From Byssochlamys sp. IMV 00236 (taxonomy: Eukaryota > Ascomycota > Eurotiomycetes > Eurotiales > Thermoascaceae), in assembly GCA_001931875.2 (NCBI GenBank), contig MSJH02000578.1, positions 1 through 64,000 of the forward strand: a DNA stretch of 64,000 nucleotides. The letters are read 5' to 3'. Within the stretch, counting starts at the first letter, position 1, and each line of letters opens with the position of its first letter. Below the pieces are notes generated by a model, which searched no databases, was not told the DNA's origin, and was given only the letters and a program-made list of their open reading frames with translations. Position numbers and translations under genes: made by a program. Shown one piece after another: positions 49,749 to 60,486 of this stretch.

Positions 49749-50795
49749 ATGTCGCCTCGCCTGAGGACCATCTCCTCTCTTCTCTCCTCGTCACCATCAC
49801 CATCGCCTTTCGTCAATCGTCATTCTTCCAGAAGAAGCAGAGAACATGTCTGCGCAGCAGCATTCTTCTCGACTACGGCACCAGGATACGCTGAACCCAA
49901 TTACTACGAGATTCTCAATGTCCCCGTGACCGCATCCACGGCGGAGATCAAAAAGTGCGTTAAAATTTACCCTTGAAGAACAAGCTATTCAATTCTCCTC
50001 TCTCTCCACAAATATTCATATTCAATATTCAGATCCTATCTTTGATATCAAGACAGCAGCCATTAGATATATATAATATACTGACTTTCGTCCCCGCACA
50101 GACAATTCTACGCCCTTTCCCTCACGCACCATCCCGATCGCAATCGCGACGATCCCAACGCAACCGCCCGCTTCGCCAACATCTCCTCCGCCTACAACGT
50201 CCTCGGAAACAGCAGTAAACGCGCCCGCTATGATCGCGACCACGGCATCATAGCGCACAATACCTCCTCGACGCATAGCACCGCCACGCCCGGCCAACAC
50301 CCCATGGGCTCGCACAGTAGTCATGGATCGAGTCTGCATAAGTCATACGTCGGATCGCGACCTGCCAGCGGGCTGAGCAAGCGACGAGGTCCATTCAGGG
50401 GTCCGCCGCCGAGTTTCTACGCTCATGGAGGGTATGGCAGAACGGGGAGGACGGGGGCTGGAGCTGGGGCGTCGTCGTCGTCGTCTTCTGCAGCGAGAGG
50501 TGGCGCGGGCGCTACTTCCAGCGAAGAAGATCCGACGTCGTTTATTAATCAGAATCCGGTGCATCATTTCAATGCTAGGAGCCATTTCCGTACACAGTCG
50601 GCAGAGGACGAACGGCGGCAGCGCCGACGGATGCGGGATTTGGGATTGGACGTGAATCAGAATATAGGCGGGAGCCTCTTGTTAAGGTTCCTCGCTGTCT
50701 GTGGCATCCTTGCGGGAGCAGGAATGACGGCCGGGATGTTCGGTATCGGAGGCGGTTCTGGTTCGAAGAAGGTAGCCAGAAAGAAAGAGGATTAA
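49749..50795 (+). CDS. Mitochondrial DnaJ-domain protein
   Basis: J-domain co-chaperone stimulating an Hsp70, probably in mitochondria. Two exons, 49749-49954 and 50102-50795, give 299 residues. Residues 1 to about 45 are Ser/Arg-rich with FFSTTAPGYAE, a typical presequence end. The J domain starts NYYEILNVPVTAS and continues across the intron to QFYALSLTHHPDRNRDD, where the essential HPD is intact, and SSAYNVLGNSSKRARYD. There is no Gly/Phe region or zinc finger, so it is type III. The middle part is Ser/Gly-rich and basic. Near the C-terminus a hydrophobic segment (LLLRFLAVCGILAGAGMTAG) is a probable membrane anchor before a basic tail (KKVARKKED). Which Hsp70 it serves is not shown. Confidence 0.88.
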
Positions 50796-51357
50796 TTCTT
50801 TTTTTTTATGTTGGCTTTCTTGTCTTGTGGACGGGTGTCTTGCGGCCCTTGGCGAATTGCAATAAGGGTGCATACTTTTGATCTTATTTGCTGTACATAT
50901 ATATGGATATATACTTCTTTCCTTTTTTCTTTTTGGAGCGGAGCTGTGAATTAATCTACTACTCGAATCGGCGGACGAGTATTCGCCATATTACAGGGAT
51001 GATTTGGATCATACATTGAAACATGGCATCAATGTAACCAATATTAAAGAATGGAGTTCTACGAGATGGAAGAATCTATCCCACAAGTCGTAAAAACTAA
51101 ATAGCTCTAGCATTGATATACAATAAAATAGCCGTGAAGTATGATAGGTACACGGTTGACCTCCAAACCAACCCTGCCGAGCTCCGCATTCCATCATGAC
51201 CCGTTCGGCTGCCCTCCGGCTGCAGGACATGAACAGTGTGGTGCTCCAAAAGATGCGCCATAACCTTAATCCTGCCTCACATGCTGTCTGACGACAAGGA
51301 TCTTCAAGATAGCACTGAGCTAGACCGGCAGATCGACGGGAGACCGGAATTATACAT
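50796..51357. other. Convergent intergenic region
   Basis: About 560 bp between J-protein and porin 3' ends. T-rich just after 50795. No gene found. Confidence 0.5.
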
Positions 51358-52677
51358 TTAGCCCTCGAAGGTGAAGCTGGCGCCAACCTTGTGGGCAGCC
51401 TGGTTCAGGTTCTGGGTGTCGAAAGAGGCACCGAGACCAAGGGTGACACCAGGGCGGAGGAGGACGTTGTAGGCAAGAGCAGCGATACCACGGTCGTTGA
51501 TCTTGACCTGTAATTAGAGCGAGAATAGTCAGTCACTGGAGAAAACCATTGGCGATAATAACAAAGCTCAACTGACCTTAGCGAAAGAAGAGGGGTCCAG
51601 CTTGTACTTGCTGGCAACCTCAAGGCCGACGGTGTTACCGGCCTTGGAGTCCCAGGTGGCCTTGGCACCAGCCTCGACCTGAGCGTTAACGCGGTGGTAG
51701 TAGCTGGCAGAGAAGAGGGTCAGGTTGTTGCCAGCGGTGATGGCAGCAGAGTACTGGGGAAGGCTGTAGCCAACGGCAGCGGAGTACTTGGTGATGGCAG
51801 CCTTCTGGACATCGTAGCCACCCTCAGCACCGACGAGGAAGCCCTCGTGGCCGAGGACGGCGTCGAAGTTGGCGGTGGGGCCCTTCAGCAGGTCGAAGAA
51901 GGCACGGGCGTGCAGGTTGGGCTGCTTGAAGTAGAGGTTGAGCTTGGCACCCTTGGACTGGGAGCTGGGCAGGTACTGAGTGATAACCTCGGCCTTGAGG
52001 CCCTTGGCAATGTTGTTGTCCAGCTCGAGCTTGGTGTCGAGGGCGTTGGCGGTGGTCCACGCCTGGGTGAGGGTAAGGCCTGGGTACGGACGAACCATTA
52101 GCATTACACAATGCTCGACCATGCGGGATGAGACTTGGAAAGTCAGAGAGCCAGAGGAAAAGCGACCACACGATACAGATATCGTGGGTCGCAAGACCCG
52201 TGCGTGGCTGCTCCTGGGATCGGGTGGTTTTCTTCGTTTTTTGGGATGTTTACCAGTTGGCGCATCAACGTATTTGGCCTCGAGCTGTACGTAGCGGATA
52301 GAACAAATTACAAATCAGCCTCTATCAACGAGGACAGGCGCAACGATAGCGCGATTGAGCTGGATAACTTACGGAACCACCAATGGGGCCGTCGTGAGCC
52401 GACTTGCCCTTCACGGTGAAGGTGACGCCATTGGGGGCCTTGGACTTGACCTCAAGGTTGGCTGTAGCGGTAAATCAGCTTGGAGCGGTCATTGTCTTGG
52501 GCTCTGCGGTCTTACCGGCGCTGGTGTGGTAGAAGTCCTTGTTGAGGAGCTGTGGGAGGCGCGCAATCAGTCTTTGCAATGCTCTTCGGCAACGAGCAAC
52601 AAACAATCGGAAATTTCAGGAAGGCATACATCGTTGCTCGCCTTGGCGATGTCAGAGAAAGCAGCGGGGGCAGCCAT
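51358..52677 (-). CDS. POR1: Mitochondrial outer-membrane porin (VDAC)
   Basis: Voltage-dependent anion channel, a 19-strand beta barrel passing metabolites across the outer mitochondrial membrane. Six exons: 52677-52630, 52549-52516, 52461-52373, 52284-52254, 52079-51577 and 51507-51358; 284 residues, exactly the family length. Markers: the N-terminal helix MAAPAAFSDIAKASNDLLNK, then DFYHTSANLEVKSKAPNGV, the family VKGKSAHDGPIGGS region, GLTLTQAWTTANAL, and the eukaryotic porin signature near NVLLRPGVTLGLGASFDTQ. It ends in VGASFTFEG as VDACs do. Exons 2 and 4 are short (34 and 31 nt). Codon use is strongly biased toward C-ending codons compared with neighbours, in keeping with high expression. 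Assignment is certain. Confidence 0.96.
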
Positions 52678-53232
52678 TGTGAATATAAAAGGGACGCGAC
52701 GACGACGTCTGGATGATCCTGAAGAGAGGGAGAAGGGAAGCTGTTGGAGGTCTTGGATGTTGACAGCAAGGTGAGGACGGAAGAAGGCAGAGAAGTTGGG
52801 GGAACCGGATGAGATGTCGCCAAACAGGGAGCCCACGGGAAAGCAGATGCGCGGCCTGATTGGGCCGTTGCAGCACCCGGTCACTGCCGCCCACCGCCAG
52901 TCCCGTGACCCCCTCGGCGGACACAAGGAGCAACTGGAACTAAAGACTCGAATATTACTACTATATTGTCTTGCACGAGATGCAACGAGTCATAACTTAG
53001 TTGTAGTTATCGAACTATTGCCTTACAAATGAGATCTAAAACAGGCAACTTGCCCCGCACGGGGCCAAGTGACAGGAGTATAGTATGCGTGAAAGAACCC
53101 GAATTCTACTGCTTCCCAGCGCCAGGACTATACATGATCAACCAAACGACGCGCGCTTTTTCTCCTTTTTAATGACAGGTATGGATGGATGTTTTGCTTG
53201 CTTTCCCCTCAATCGAGATCTGTACATGGCAT
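52678..53232. other. Intergenic, porin promoter
   Basis: About 555 bp between the asparagine synthetase stop and the porin start; both genes are on the minus strand. No distinct site seen. Confidence 0.45.
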
Positions 53233-55500
53233 CTATTGCGTGTTCTCATACTTGGCGTTGTGAATCGCGATGGCCCTGAGAAAGAAGTCAGCAAAAATAA
53301 TCCATGGTGGGTGGCTTCATGGGTGCAGAGGGTTAGCAAGTCATACCGTCCACTAGGGTCGGTCTGCTTGGACCAGGTAGGCGTCCATCGCTCGACCGTC
53401 GAAGCGCAGGTGGGAGGGAAGTGCTCGTCGAACATCATGCGGTACCAGTAACTAGTTCCGTTAGCAGTGAGCTCCCACCACACGGTGAAGGAGGGGGAAA
53501 AAAAACATACGCTTCCTTGGTGTCAGGGATATCGGTGCCCCATTCCGGCTTCGGGTTCTTCATCATCTCATCCGTAACGTGAAGCTCAGCGTTGTCCTTC
53601 AGGGCATCGATCCAGCCGTAGCCCACACCGTCACTGAACTGCTCCTTCTGGCGCCACAGGATCTTCTCAGGAAGGTAGGGCTTCACATCAGGCTCGTCAG
53701 TGGTGTCGAACGCCTTGCGCAGAATATACTTCTCGATCCGGTCCTTGGTGATCATCTTCTCCTGGGGATCCACGCCCATGCAGACCTCGAGGAACTGCTT
53801 GTCCAGGAAGGGAACACGGGCCTCAAGACCCCACGCGGACGTCGACTTGTTGGCTCTCAGGCAGTCAGCCAGATGCAGGTTCTTCACTCTGCGCACCGTC
53901 TCCGCATGGAATTCCTCCCGGTTCGGAGCAGCGTGGAAGTAGAGATAGCCTCCGAAGATCTCGTCACTTCCCTCTCCACTTAGCACCATCTTAACACCCA
54001 TCGCCTTGATCTTTCTGCTGAGAAGATACATGGGGGTGGAAGCGCGAATTGTGGTCACATCATAGGTCTCCAGGTGGTAGATGACGTCGGAGAGAGCGCT
54101 CAGTCCGTCCTCAATGGTGAATGTAAAAGCGTGGTGCTTGGTTCCAAGGAACTTGGCGACCTCAAGAGCGGCCTGGGTGTCGGGGGCACCGGGAAGACCG
54201 ATGGAGAAAGAGTGCAGCTGGGCCAAAGTGGTCACGGTTGACAGGTCGTTCTCGTCATCAATACCGACCAGACCAGAGTTATCATCGGCCTCAGTCGTTT
54301 TCGCATTCATTTGCGCCTCTCGCTGGCGCAGAGTCTCTCGCTGTGCGATAGAGGCCACCAAGCTGGAGTCGAGACCACCGGAAAGAAGGACACCGTACGG
54401 GACTTCAGCCATCAGGCGCTTCCGGACAGACTTTTCCAGGGTCTCTCGGATCAGCTTGTAGTCGACGGGCTGCGACGGGACGTTGGTCGGGTCCCACCAC
54501 TTGGGCTCGAAGTATCGGGTCGTCTGGCCCGTCTTGGAGTCATAAACATGGCCAGGGGGGAAGGCAACGATCTTGTCACACACGGGGTGCAGACACTTCA
54601 GTTCAGAGGCGAAGTAAACAGTGCCGGGGCTCTTAGAGTCCCATCCTTGGTAGAAACTGATAACTCCAATGGGGTCACGGGCCGCGATAACCCTGTTCTC
54701 CTTCTTGTCGAAGAGGACAAAGGAGAACATACCGTCGAGGAATTTGGGGGCGTCAATGCCATGCTCCGTAAACTAGGACCACCCAGTGAGTCGACCGTTC
54801 CATACACACAAAGGATAGAAATATTCGAACGTACCAACGGAATGATCACCTCACAATCCGAATGTGTCTTGAAATTGTATGGCGTCTTCAGCTGTTTCCG
54901 GAGAATGCGGTGGTTGTAGATTTCACCGTTGACCGCCAGGGCCAGGGTCTCGTCATCGTTGAGCAGAGGCTGGGCGCCAGTGTCTATAATCATATGATTT
55001 CTTAGCAAGCCATTGCTAACAGACTTCCAACGTCTCAAGCGATTCCTGTACGTACCGACACCGACGATACTCAGACGCTCGTGGACGAGAACTATGAGCC
55101 GGTCAGCAGGGAATTGACGGCTAGGATACCTCCATTACTGACTCGTTTGGTTCGCAGAGAAGTTACCGCCTATTTGCGAAGATTGCTGTCAGTTATCCTG
55201 TGCCAGGAGACCTCTAATCGCTATATGATGCCAGGTTGACTCACTCCAGTCGGGACCACGGTGACGCATGCTATGCACGCCATTTCAGTATACAACATTC
55301 CCCAAATTGGCAATCATCACGGAGCGACTCACGTCTTGGCCATACGCAAAGCCGTAGGCTTGAACTTTTGCACATCGCAATGGCTATAATTGCAGTCAGC
55401 AGCTTGTCCATCCCACCGGGGGGGCGCCCCGGCGCACCGGCCGACAAAGCCCTAAAAGAGAGAGAGTGACATACTTATGGCACGCGAAGATTCCACACAT
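53233..55500 (-). CDS. ASN2: Asparagine synthetase (glutamine-hydrolysing)
   Basis: Makes asparagine from aspartate, ATP and glutamine in the cytosol. The protein starts MCGIFACH, so Cys2 becomes the N-terminal nucleophile of the glutaminase domain after Met removal. Glutaminase markers: [26 protein letters not shown] and DCEVIIPL. The synthetase domain has [18 protein letters not shown], the PP-loop, then [16 protein letters not shown] and [13 protein letters not shown]-terminal exons are very short (26 nt for exon 1, 55500-55475). At least eight exons; the main one runs from about 54765 down to 53510, and the last encodes [11 protein letters not shown] and stops at 53233. Length is near the usual 570-580. 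Two TGACTCA sites upstream suggest control by the Gcn4-type factor CpcA. Yeast has ASN1 and ASN2; the symbol only marks the family. Confidence 0.95.
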
Positions 55501-55719
55501 TTTGAGCGACTCCCCTTGGGCGGAAACAGGGACCAAAGCCTAGAAAAGAAGGAATTGGAGTCTAGAAATGCGACAAGGCGTATCGCAAGGAGAACGAGAG
55601 AATGTGTGGAAAGGACAAGAAAGTAGAACGTCTTTTGGCTGGGTTTGGTCCGAAGACGGGGAAATTTTAAGAGCGTTCCAAGCCGGCGGAGGGGCAAAAA
55701 CGAGGGGCGAAGTCGGCCT

Positions 55720-55726
55720 TGACTCA
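55720..55726. promoter_or_regulatory. CpcA/Gcn4-type site TGACTCA, proximal
   Basis: Perfect palindromic-type TGACTCA about 220 bp upstream of the asparagine synthetase start. This is the general amino-acid control element in Aspergillus and yeast (established). The position fits regulation by amino-acid starvation. Confidence 0.7.
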
Positions 55727-55961
55727 CCCGATAAGATGGATTTTTACAATGCATGTCATTCGCTCCATATCATTTATATCATGCTTATTCTTAGTTACAT
55801 ACAAGCTAGCTAGCTGCTAGCTACAGCTACAGCATTATTACTGACAGTAGAGAACCTTACCTCTACTCCCAGAAATAATATAATATCAGAATATATAAGT
55901 TCATAATACCTACACAAAAGTACTTGCTTATCTCCCCGGCCCGGTTCAGTTTAAGTATGTA

Positions 55962-55968
55962 TGACTCA
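55962..55968. promoter_or_regulatory. CpcA/Gcn4-type site TGACTCA, distal
   Basis: Second perfect TGACTCA about 460 bp upstream of the asparagine synthetase start. Two copies in one promoter strengthen the case over a single chance match. Confidence 0.65.
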
Positions 55969-56943
55969 CGCGAGCGAATCGAATCGGTCTCCACGCTTTT
56001 TTCCCCTTCCCACAGCTCTGTGGCAAGTAAAAATATTAGCACATTTGACTGGGTAAAATCCCTCTAATATTCAAGACTATGGAGTACAGTAATTAGGAAC
56101 CATCATTCTTTTGTTTATTCTCATTAGTCAAGGGGAAAAGCAAAAAAGTTCCCGCCCCTGCGCCATCCCATCCCTGGGAGCTCTCGTCTCTCTACAATGC
56201 CCGTGCTTAAGCTCTTCCAACGAATGAGAGATGGTTCTGGAATTTGTAATTTGTAGCTGGCTACGTAGTTGCATCATCGTACTTGTATGGTACTTGTACT
56301 TTTTGTGTGTATTATTATTTTAGGGGGGGGGAGAGAAAGAGAAGTATGTTGCTGACCAGAAAGAACAAGTAACTATGAAATGTCTTTTTGAATATCTCCT
56401 AATAAATGACATTTTGGAGAAAGAGTATGATCAAAAGAGAAAGACAGAGGAGACGCATTATCCCAAGTAATTTGGCAGGTTACCACTGCTTTTCCTTTTC
56501 TTTTCCTTTTTGATTGAGAAGCGCATCTGGTGTTGACAATTCTATACACCTAACAAACACTCCCGATGGATTAAGCAGGGCTGCAAACACATCTGAAGAA
56601 ATCGAATTAGACACCAACGCCGCTCTCTGATTCCAGCCCCATCTCGTAAAAGCAAATATCGTAGACGCCATGCTCGCTGTAAACACAGAAATCGCCGAAG
56701 AGAAAAGCAACACAATGCAAGACACACACAGACAGAAGGTGACTGACTGACTGGATGGCTGATCTCATCCGCGCTTGTCTTGTCGACCGGTATCTGTCCC
56801 AAGGAGTCATTGGCAATAGATTTCAGTCACTCTTCGTCTTCCGTTGCCCATTTCATTCCACACCCAATTGCACACGAATTCGACATACACAAAAAAGTGT
56901 CTTTCTGGGCCTGTCGAATAAAAGATCCATCTCTACCGCAGTC

Positions 56944-57716
56944 CTACAACGCTGGATTCTCCTTCACAACCTGTCGCACCTTCTTCTCATACGCGGGACG
57001 ATCCTTCTTGAAGAGGTTGTATGCTTCAGCCTGCGCAGGCGATTCCGGGTTGGGGTCATCTAATAGATCCTGAATACCCAGAAGGATCTGCTTGATCGTG
57101 ATGGCTGGCTTCCACGCCTCCTCCTCGTTCAGGATGGAGAGACAGACGGTACCGGAGGGGTAAACGTTGGGATGGAAGAGCGGGGGAACGAATTTGCCTG
57201 TATGGAAGAACACATAGGTTAGCTTCTATTTCATCTGGCGACCATCTCTTCGACGCAAGGAAATGTGCGCGCAGGAAGTGCTCGGATCTGGATCCTGCGC
57301 GAGTTCGAGCCAGGGACGATATGCAGGGTACGTACACTTTGGAGGCTTTGTAGGATACTCTGCGAATTTCCCTCATGTTAGTCCACTGTCTAACCGAAGC
57401 GCAAGCTATAAGAGAAAGAGAAAACCACACTCACCGTCCGGAAAAGTCACATCTAGCTTGAACAGTCCTCCTTCCCAGAGAGTCTTCTGCTTTCCCGGGA
57501 TACCACACTCCCACTTCTTCAGATCCAATACACCCTGTGGCGTCCGGTAGGGTTTCGCGTAGAAGCCGAACGGGTGGTCTCGTCTCCACTGCTTCCTATA
57601 TAGACAAGCAGCAACGGTCAGCTTTGGGGCTCTCAAGCTGTGCGATTCAATCGCCACTCAGATCGCAATAACACATACCTCTCCTCCATAAGCCGGTTCT
57701 GGCAGAGCGTCGACAT
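56944..57716 (-). CDS. UBC9: SUMO-conjugating enzyme UBC9
   Basis: E2 enzyme that carries SUMO on its active Cys and transfers it to substrates, mainly in the nucleus; an essential partner in DNA repair and cell division. Five exons, with [13 protein letters not shown] split by intron 1, then [19 protein letters not shown], the UBC9-specific insertion region. The body has [49 protein letters not shown] with the catalytic Cys, and [19 protein letters not shown], and it ends in VVKENPAL. Total about 157 residues, as expected. The third exon is only 24 nt (57336-57359) and encodes [11 protein letters not shown]52 and SPF45 nearby are known SUMO-pathway or nuclear proteins, but the clustering is not evidence of shared control. 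Confidence 0.96.
57336..57359 (-). other. UBC9: 24-nt micro-exon of UBC9
   Basis: Phase 1 on both sides. It encodes the middle of [12 protein letters not shown], part of the E2 core, so it cannot be skipped. Flanked by GT..AG introns. Confidence 0.88.
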
Positions 57717-58310
57717 TTTGGTAGATTTTCGGCTCAAGAGACTGGTCTACAAGAGGCGACGATGGTTGCGAATAGCGCAGGCGCAAACGGACGTCAGATA
57801 GTTAGATCTGGTGTTAGGTTGAAAAGAAGTCACTGGGTGACGGTAGGAGAGGGAGTGAAGAAAAACCGCAGGAAAAGAGAAAGTCAGATAAAGGCCGTGG
57901 CAGTGGAGCGGCAGTGTTGAGGCTCTGATCTGCTCAGTGAATGCTCATGAAGAAAGCCGCCATCCAGACCTTCACGGCCGATACAGTATTGGACCCCACG
58001 AGCGGCGCTCCGCAGACCCATCTAGAAAATACATCACGTGATGGGCTCACTAAAGGACGTCCCTCTGGTAACTTGGCAGAAATATCATAGTCATACATAT
58101 TCTGTTTCCTTTACACACATTGCTAGGGAAAACAAGGTTGATTCCTAATATAACAAGACTAGGCTGCTCCTGAATAGCCTCAGGAAACGTGAATGGATGG
58201 CATTCGTCCACGACTCTTGGATTCCCGCATATCAAACGCAACAGCCGAAGGTAACTGATCTGGCTGGAAGAGGTATCATTGAACGTCATAATAATAGTAC
58301 ATAAACCAGC
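57717..58310. other. Intergenic, UBC9 promoter
   Basis: About 590 bp between the SPF45 stop and UBC9 start; both genes are on the minus strand. No distinct site seen. Confidence 0.45.
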
Positions 58311-60159
58311 TCACTCATAAATCCCCTTTTCAAACTTCTCGTTGTTAAAGAATCGGGCCGTGATTTTGTTGCCATTAAATATTCGTCCTTCAAGAGCGTT
58401 GACAGCCTATGAGATACAGTTAGTCAGGGTTCCATGGGCGACCGGATATCGGAGCCAAACAAACTCACCCGTAAAGCAGAGAGCTGGCTAGTGAACTTAA
58501 CAAAGACTGGAACAGGATCTCCAGCATTACGATGAATGAAGACGCGCTCGACACGTCCATACTATTATAAAGGTCAGATAGAAGTTGCCAAGCGGTCCTG
58601 GATAAACTCACCTTCTCGGCGCACTCTTCGCCGATCTCCTGCATCAGGCCTCCGTCCTGACTACTCTCCAATTCTGCATCCAAGTCCAGGCCATCAAGCA
58701 TACCTCTCAGGACGATGACCTCACTCATAGCACCAAACTTGCCTTCATCCTCAGACTTCTTGGCGCCGCCAATGATCTTACCCCGGCCGCCAGGCCCAAC
58801 AAACCCACCACCCTCAGAGTCAGGTTTCTTTTTCTGCTTTTCCACTTTGACCTGGAGAGGCTTGACGATTCCGGAACCAGTGGCACCTAGTCCTGATCCT
58901 TTCGACCAGCCGTACTTGGCTAGGAGGCGTTCAGCAAAGCCTTTCTGGCCTGGACGTAGCGACCGAGGAGCATTTCCATCTTCGGGCTCATCGACAGGCT
59001 GCTCCTTTGCGAAGGTCTCCTCCAGCTCTGCTTCTGATGCGGGGATGTCTTCCGGAGGCGGTGGTAGAGAGTATCGGACAGGCGCACGAGATATGGTTGC
59101 CGAAGGAGCCTGTATCGAAGAAAGAGAACGGGCAGGTTGTGGTGCAGGTGACGGTGGCTGTGGTTCAGAAGGTCCGGCAGCTGGCAAGATGCCACTCATC
59201 CGTAGACGTCGCGCATAAGCATCGTCGCCCGTCGGGTCGTCAGGGAGCGGCGCTGCAGGTTCTGGCGGAGGGCCCTCCGTAGGCGGCTCCGGCGGCGGCG
59301 ACACCTTGTTGAGATCTGCAGGTGGTGCAAAGTTCAGACCAGGAGGAGGAGCGAATTGCCCTAGAAACAATCAGTAACGTAGAACCGTGGAAAGACATAG
59401 ACTTGGACGTGCGCATACGGTTCATCGGTCTTGAAGACTCTTCGTCACTGTCGAAAGCACTGCTATTCCGGCTAGCCATGCGATGAGCATAGAGACGGTC
59501 CTTCCACTCCCTGACCTCGCGTATTTTCTCCTCACTATGCTTGTACTCTTCGTAGATATTCGGTCGAGAAGGGTCATATATATCGTCCCAGTTCTGAAAC
59601 ACCGTCTCTGCCTCGCGGTTCTTCTTCCGCTTTTTGCGTCCGCCGCGCTGGCGTCTCTCGCCGTAGAATCCATTCACATCGTCATCGTCAGTTGCAGCCC
59701 AGTCCGCCAACGTCGTCTTGACCGGCGCTCGAACGGCCGCGTTATTGGACGCAGAAGCGTCTGCTGAGGAAGTAGGCGCGGGAGACGTCCCAGGAACAGC
59801 TCTCGGCAATGTAGGCTTCGGTTTCGGTTTCTGAGCAGAGATCTGAGGTCTTTTCGTAGGTTGAAAGCGAAGAGCAGCTGGATTCCCCAAGCAAGCAACG
59901 CGACGGGACAAGTGAGCAATCAAATCGCCAAGAGGGATGTCTCTCATGAAAGAAGGGTCTAGGCTCTACCGGAATTGATCTGTTGCTTCTTTGCAGCGGA
60001 CTCGTCTGGCTGAGAGTCGCCTTCTGGACTCTGTTTGAAGACGACGGGTGCTCGTGATATCGTGCCCGGAGTAGACGAGGCATCTGCTTCAGGATCGAGC
60101 AGGTTGGCGTACAGCGACAGCATGCCGCCGCCTTTCGACGGGGTAGCCTCTGGAGCCAT
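58311..60159 (-). CDS. SPF45: Splicing factor SPF45 (RBM17), G-patch and UHM
   Basis: SPF45 recognises 3' splice-site factors through a U2AF-homology motif (UHM) and regulates splicing; it acts in the nucleus. The start MAPEATPSKGGGMLSLYANLL is the family's N-terminal signature. After intron 1 come ALRFQPTKRP, then KTTLADWAATDDDDVNGFYG and the conserved ETVFQNWDDIYDPSRPNIYEEY block (shown in part). A G-patch follows: FAERLLAKYGWSKGSGLGAT. A Gly-rich linker leads to the UHM/RRM, YGRVERVFIHRNAG and VFVKF, and the C-terminal ITARFFNNEKFEKG with Arg-X-Phe, the UHM tryptophan-pocket motif. The whole region between is Pro-rich. Multiple introns; total about 530 residues. Family assignment is firm. 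Confidence 0.93.
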
Positions 60160-60486
60160 GCTGTAAGCGCAGATGGAGATGTCTGGCCAAATGATCGACT
60201 GGCAACTATCTAATAGTTCAAGCAACAAGCCATGCAGAATCACAAATGCCTGGACGGCCAAAAGCGGGCAGTTTCGCCGCGAGTCGGCCGAATTCCCGAA
60301 GTAGAAGCGGGAAAGACCGGCAGTTTCGCACTGGGGCAACGTCATCTCCGCTCCCCGGATGAGGCAGAGAGATGGGGAGATCGTTGGATGCTTAGGGCTG
60401 GGGCTGTTTCTGTTTCTCTCTTGTACCATCTTGCATCTCGTTTCGTTTCTTTTCCCGCTGGACGTACCCTATTCTGTTGAGGAAGA
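60160..60486. promoter_or_regulatory. Bidirectional promoter, SPF45 / Pcs60-like
   Basis: Only 327 bp separate the two divergent starts, so both promoters lie here and probably share elements. Pyrimidine-rich on the right side (about 60405-60460). No specific regulator site was identified. Confidence 0.6.

Larger units (their letters stand above)
55501..56943. other. Intergenic, asparagine synthetase promoter and UBC9 3' region
   Basis: About 1.44 kb, AT-rich. It carries the two TGACTCA sites annotated separately, a GCTAGCTA tract near 55804-55822, and a T/G/A-rich stretch with a run of G at about 56324. No gene found. Confidence 0.5.

Noticed and set aside
55237..55243. Third TGACTCA near asparagine synthetase
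   Set aside because: It lies inside the gene and coincides with the reverse complement of a GTGAGT splice donor, which explains it.
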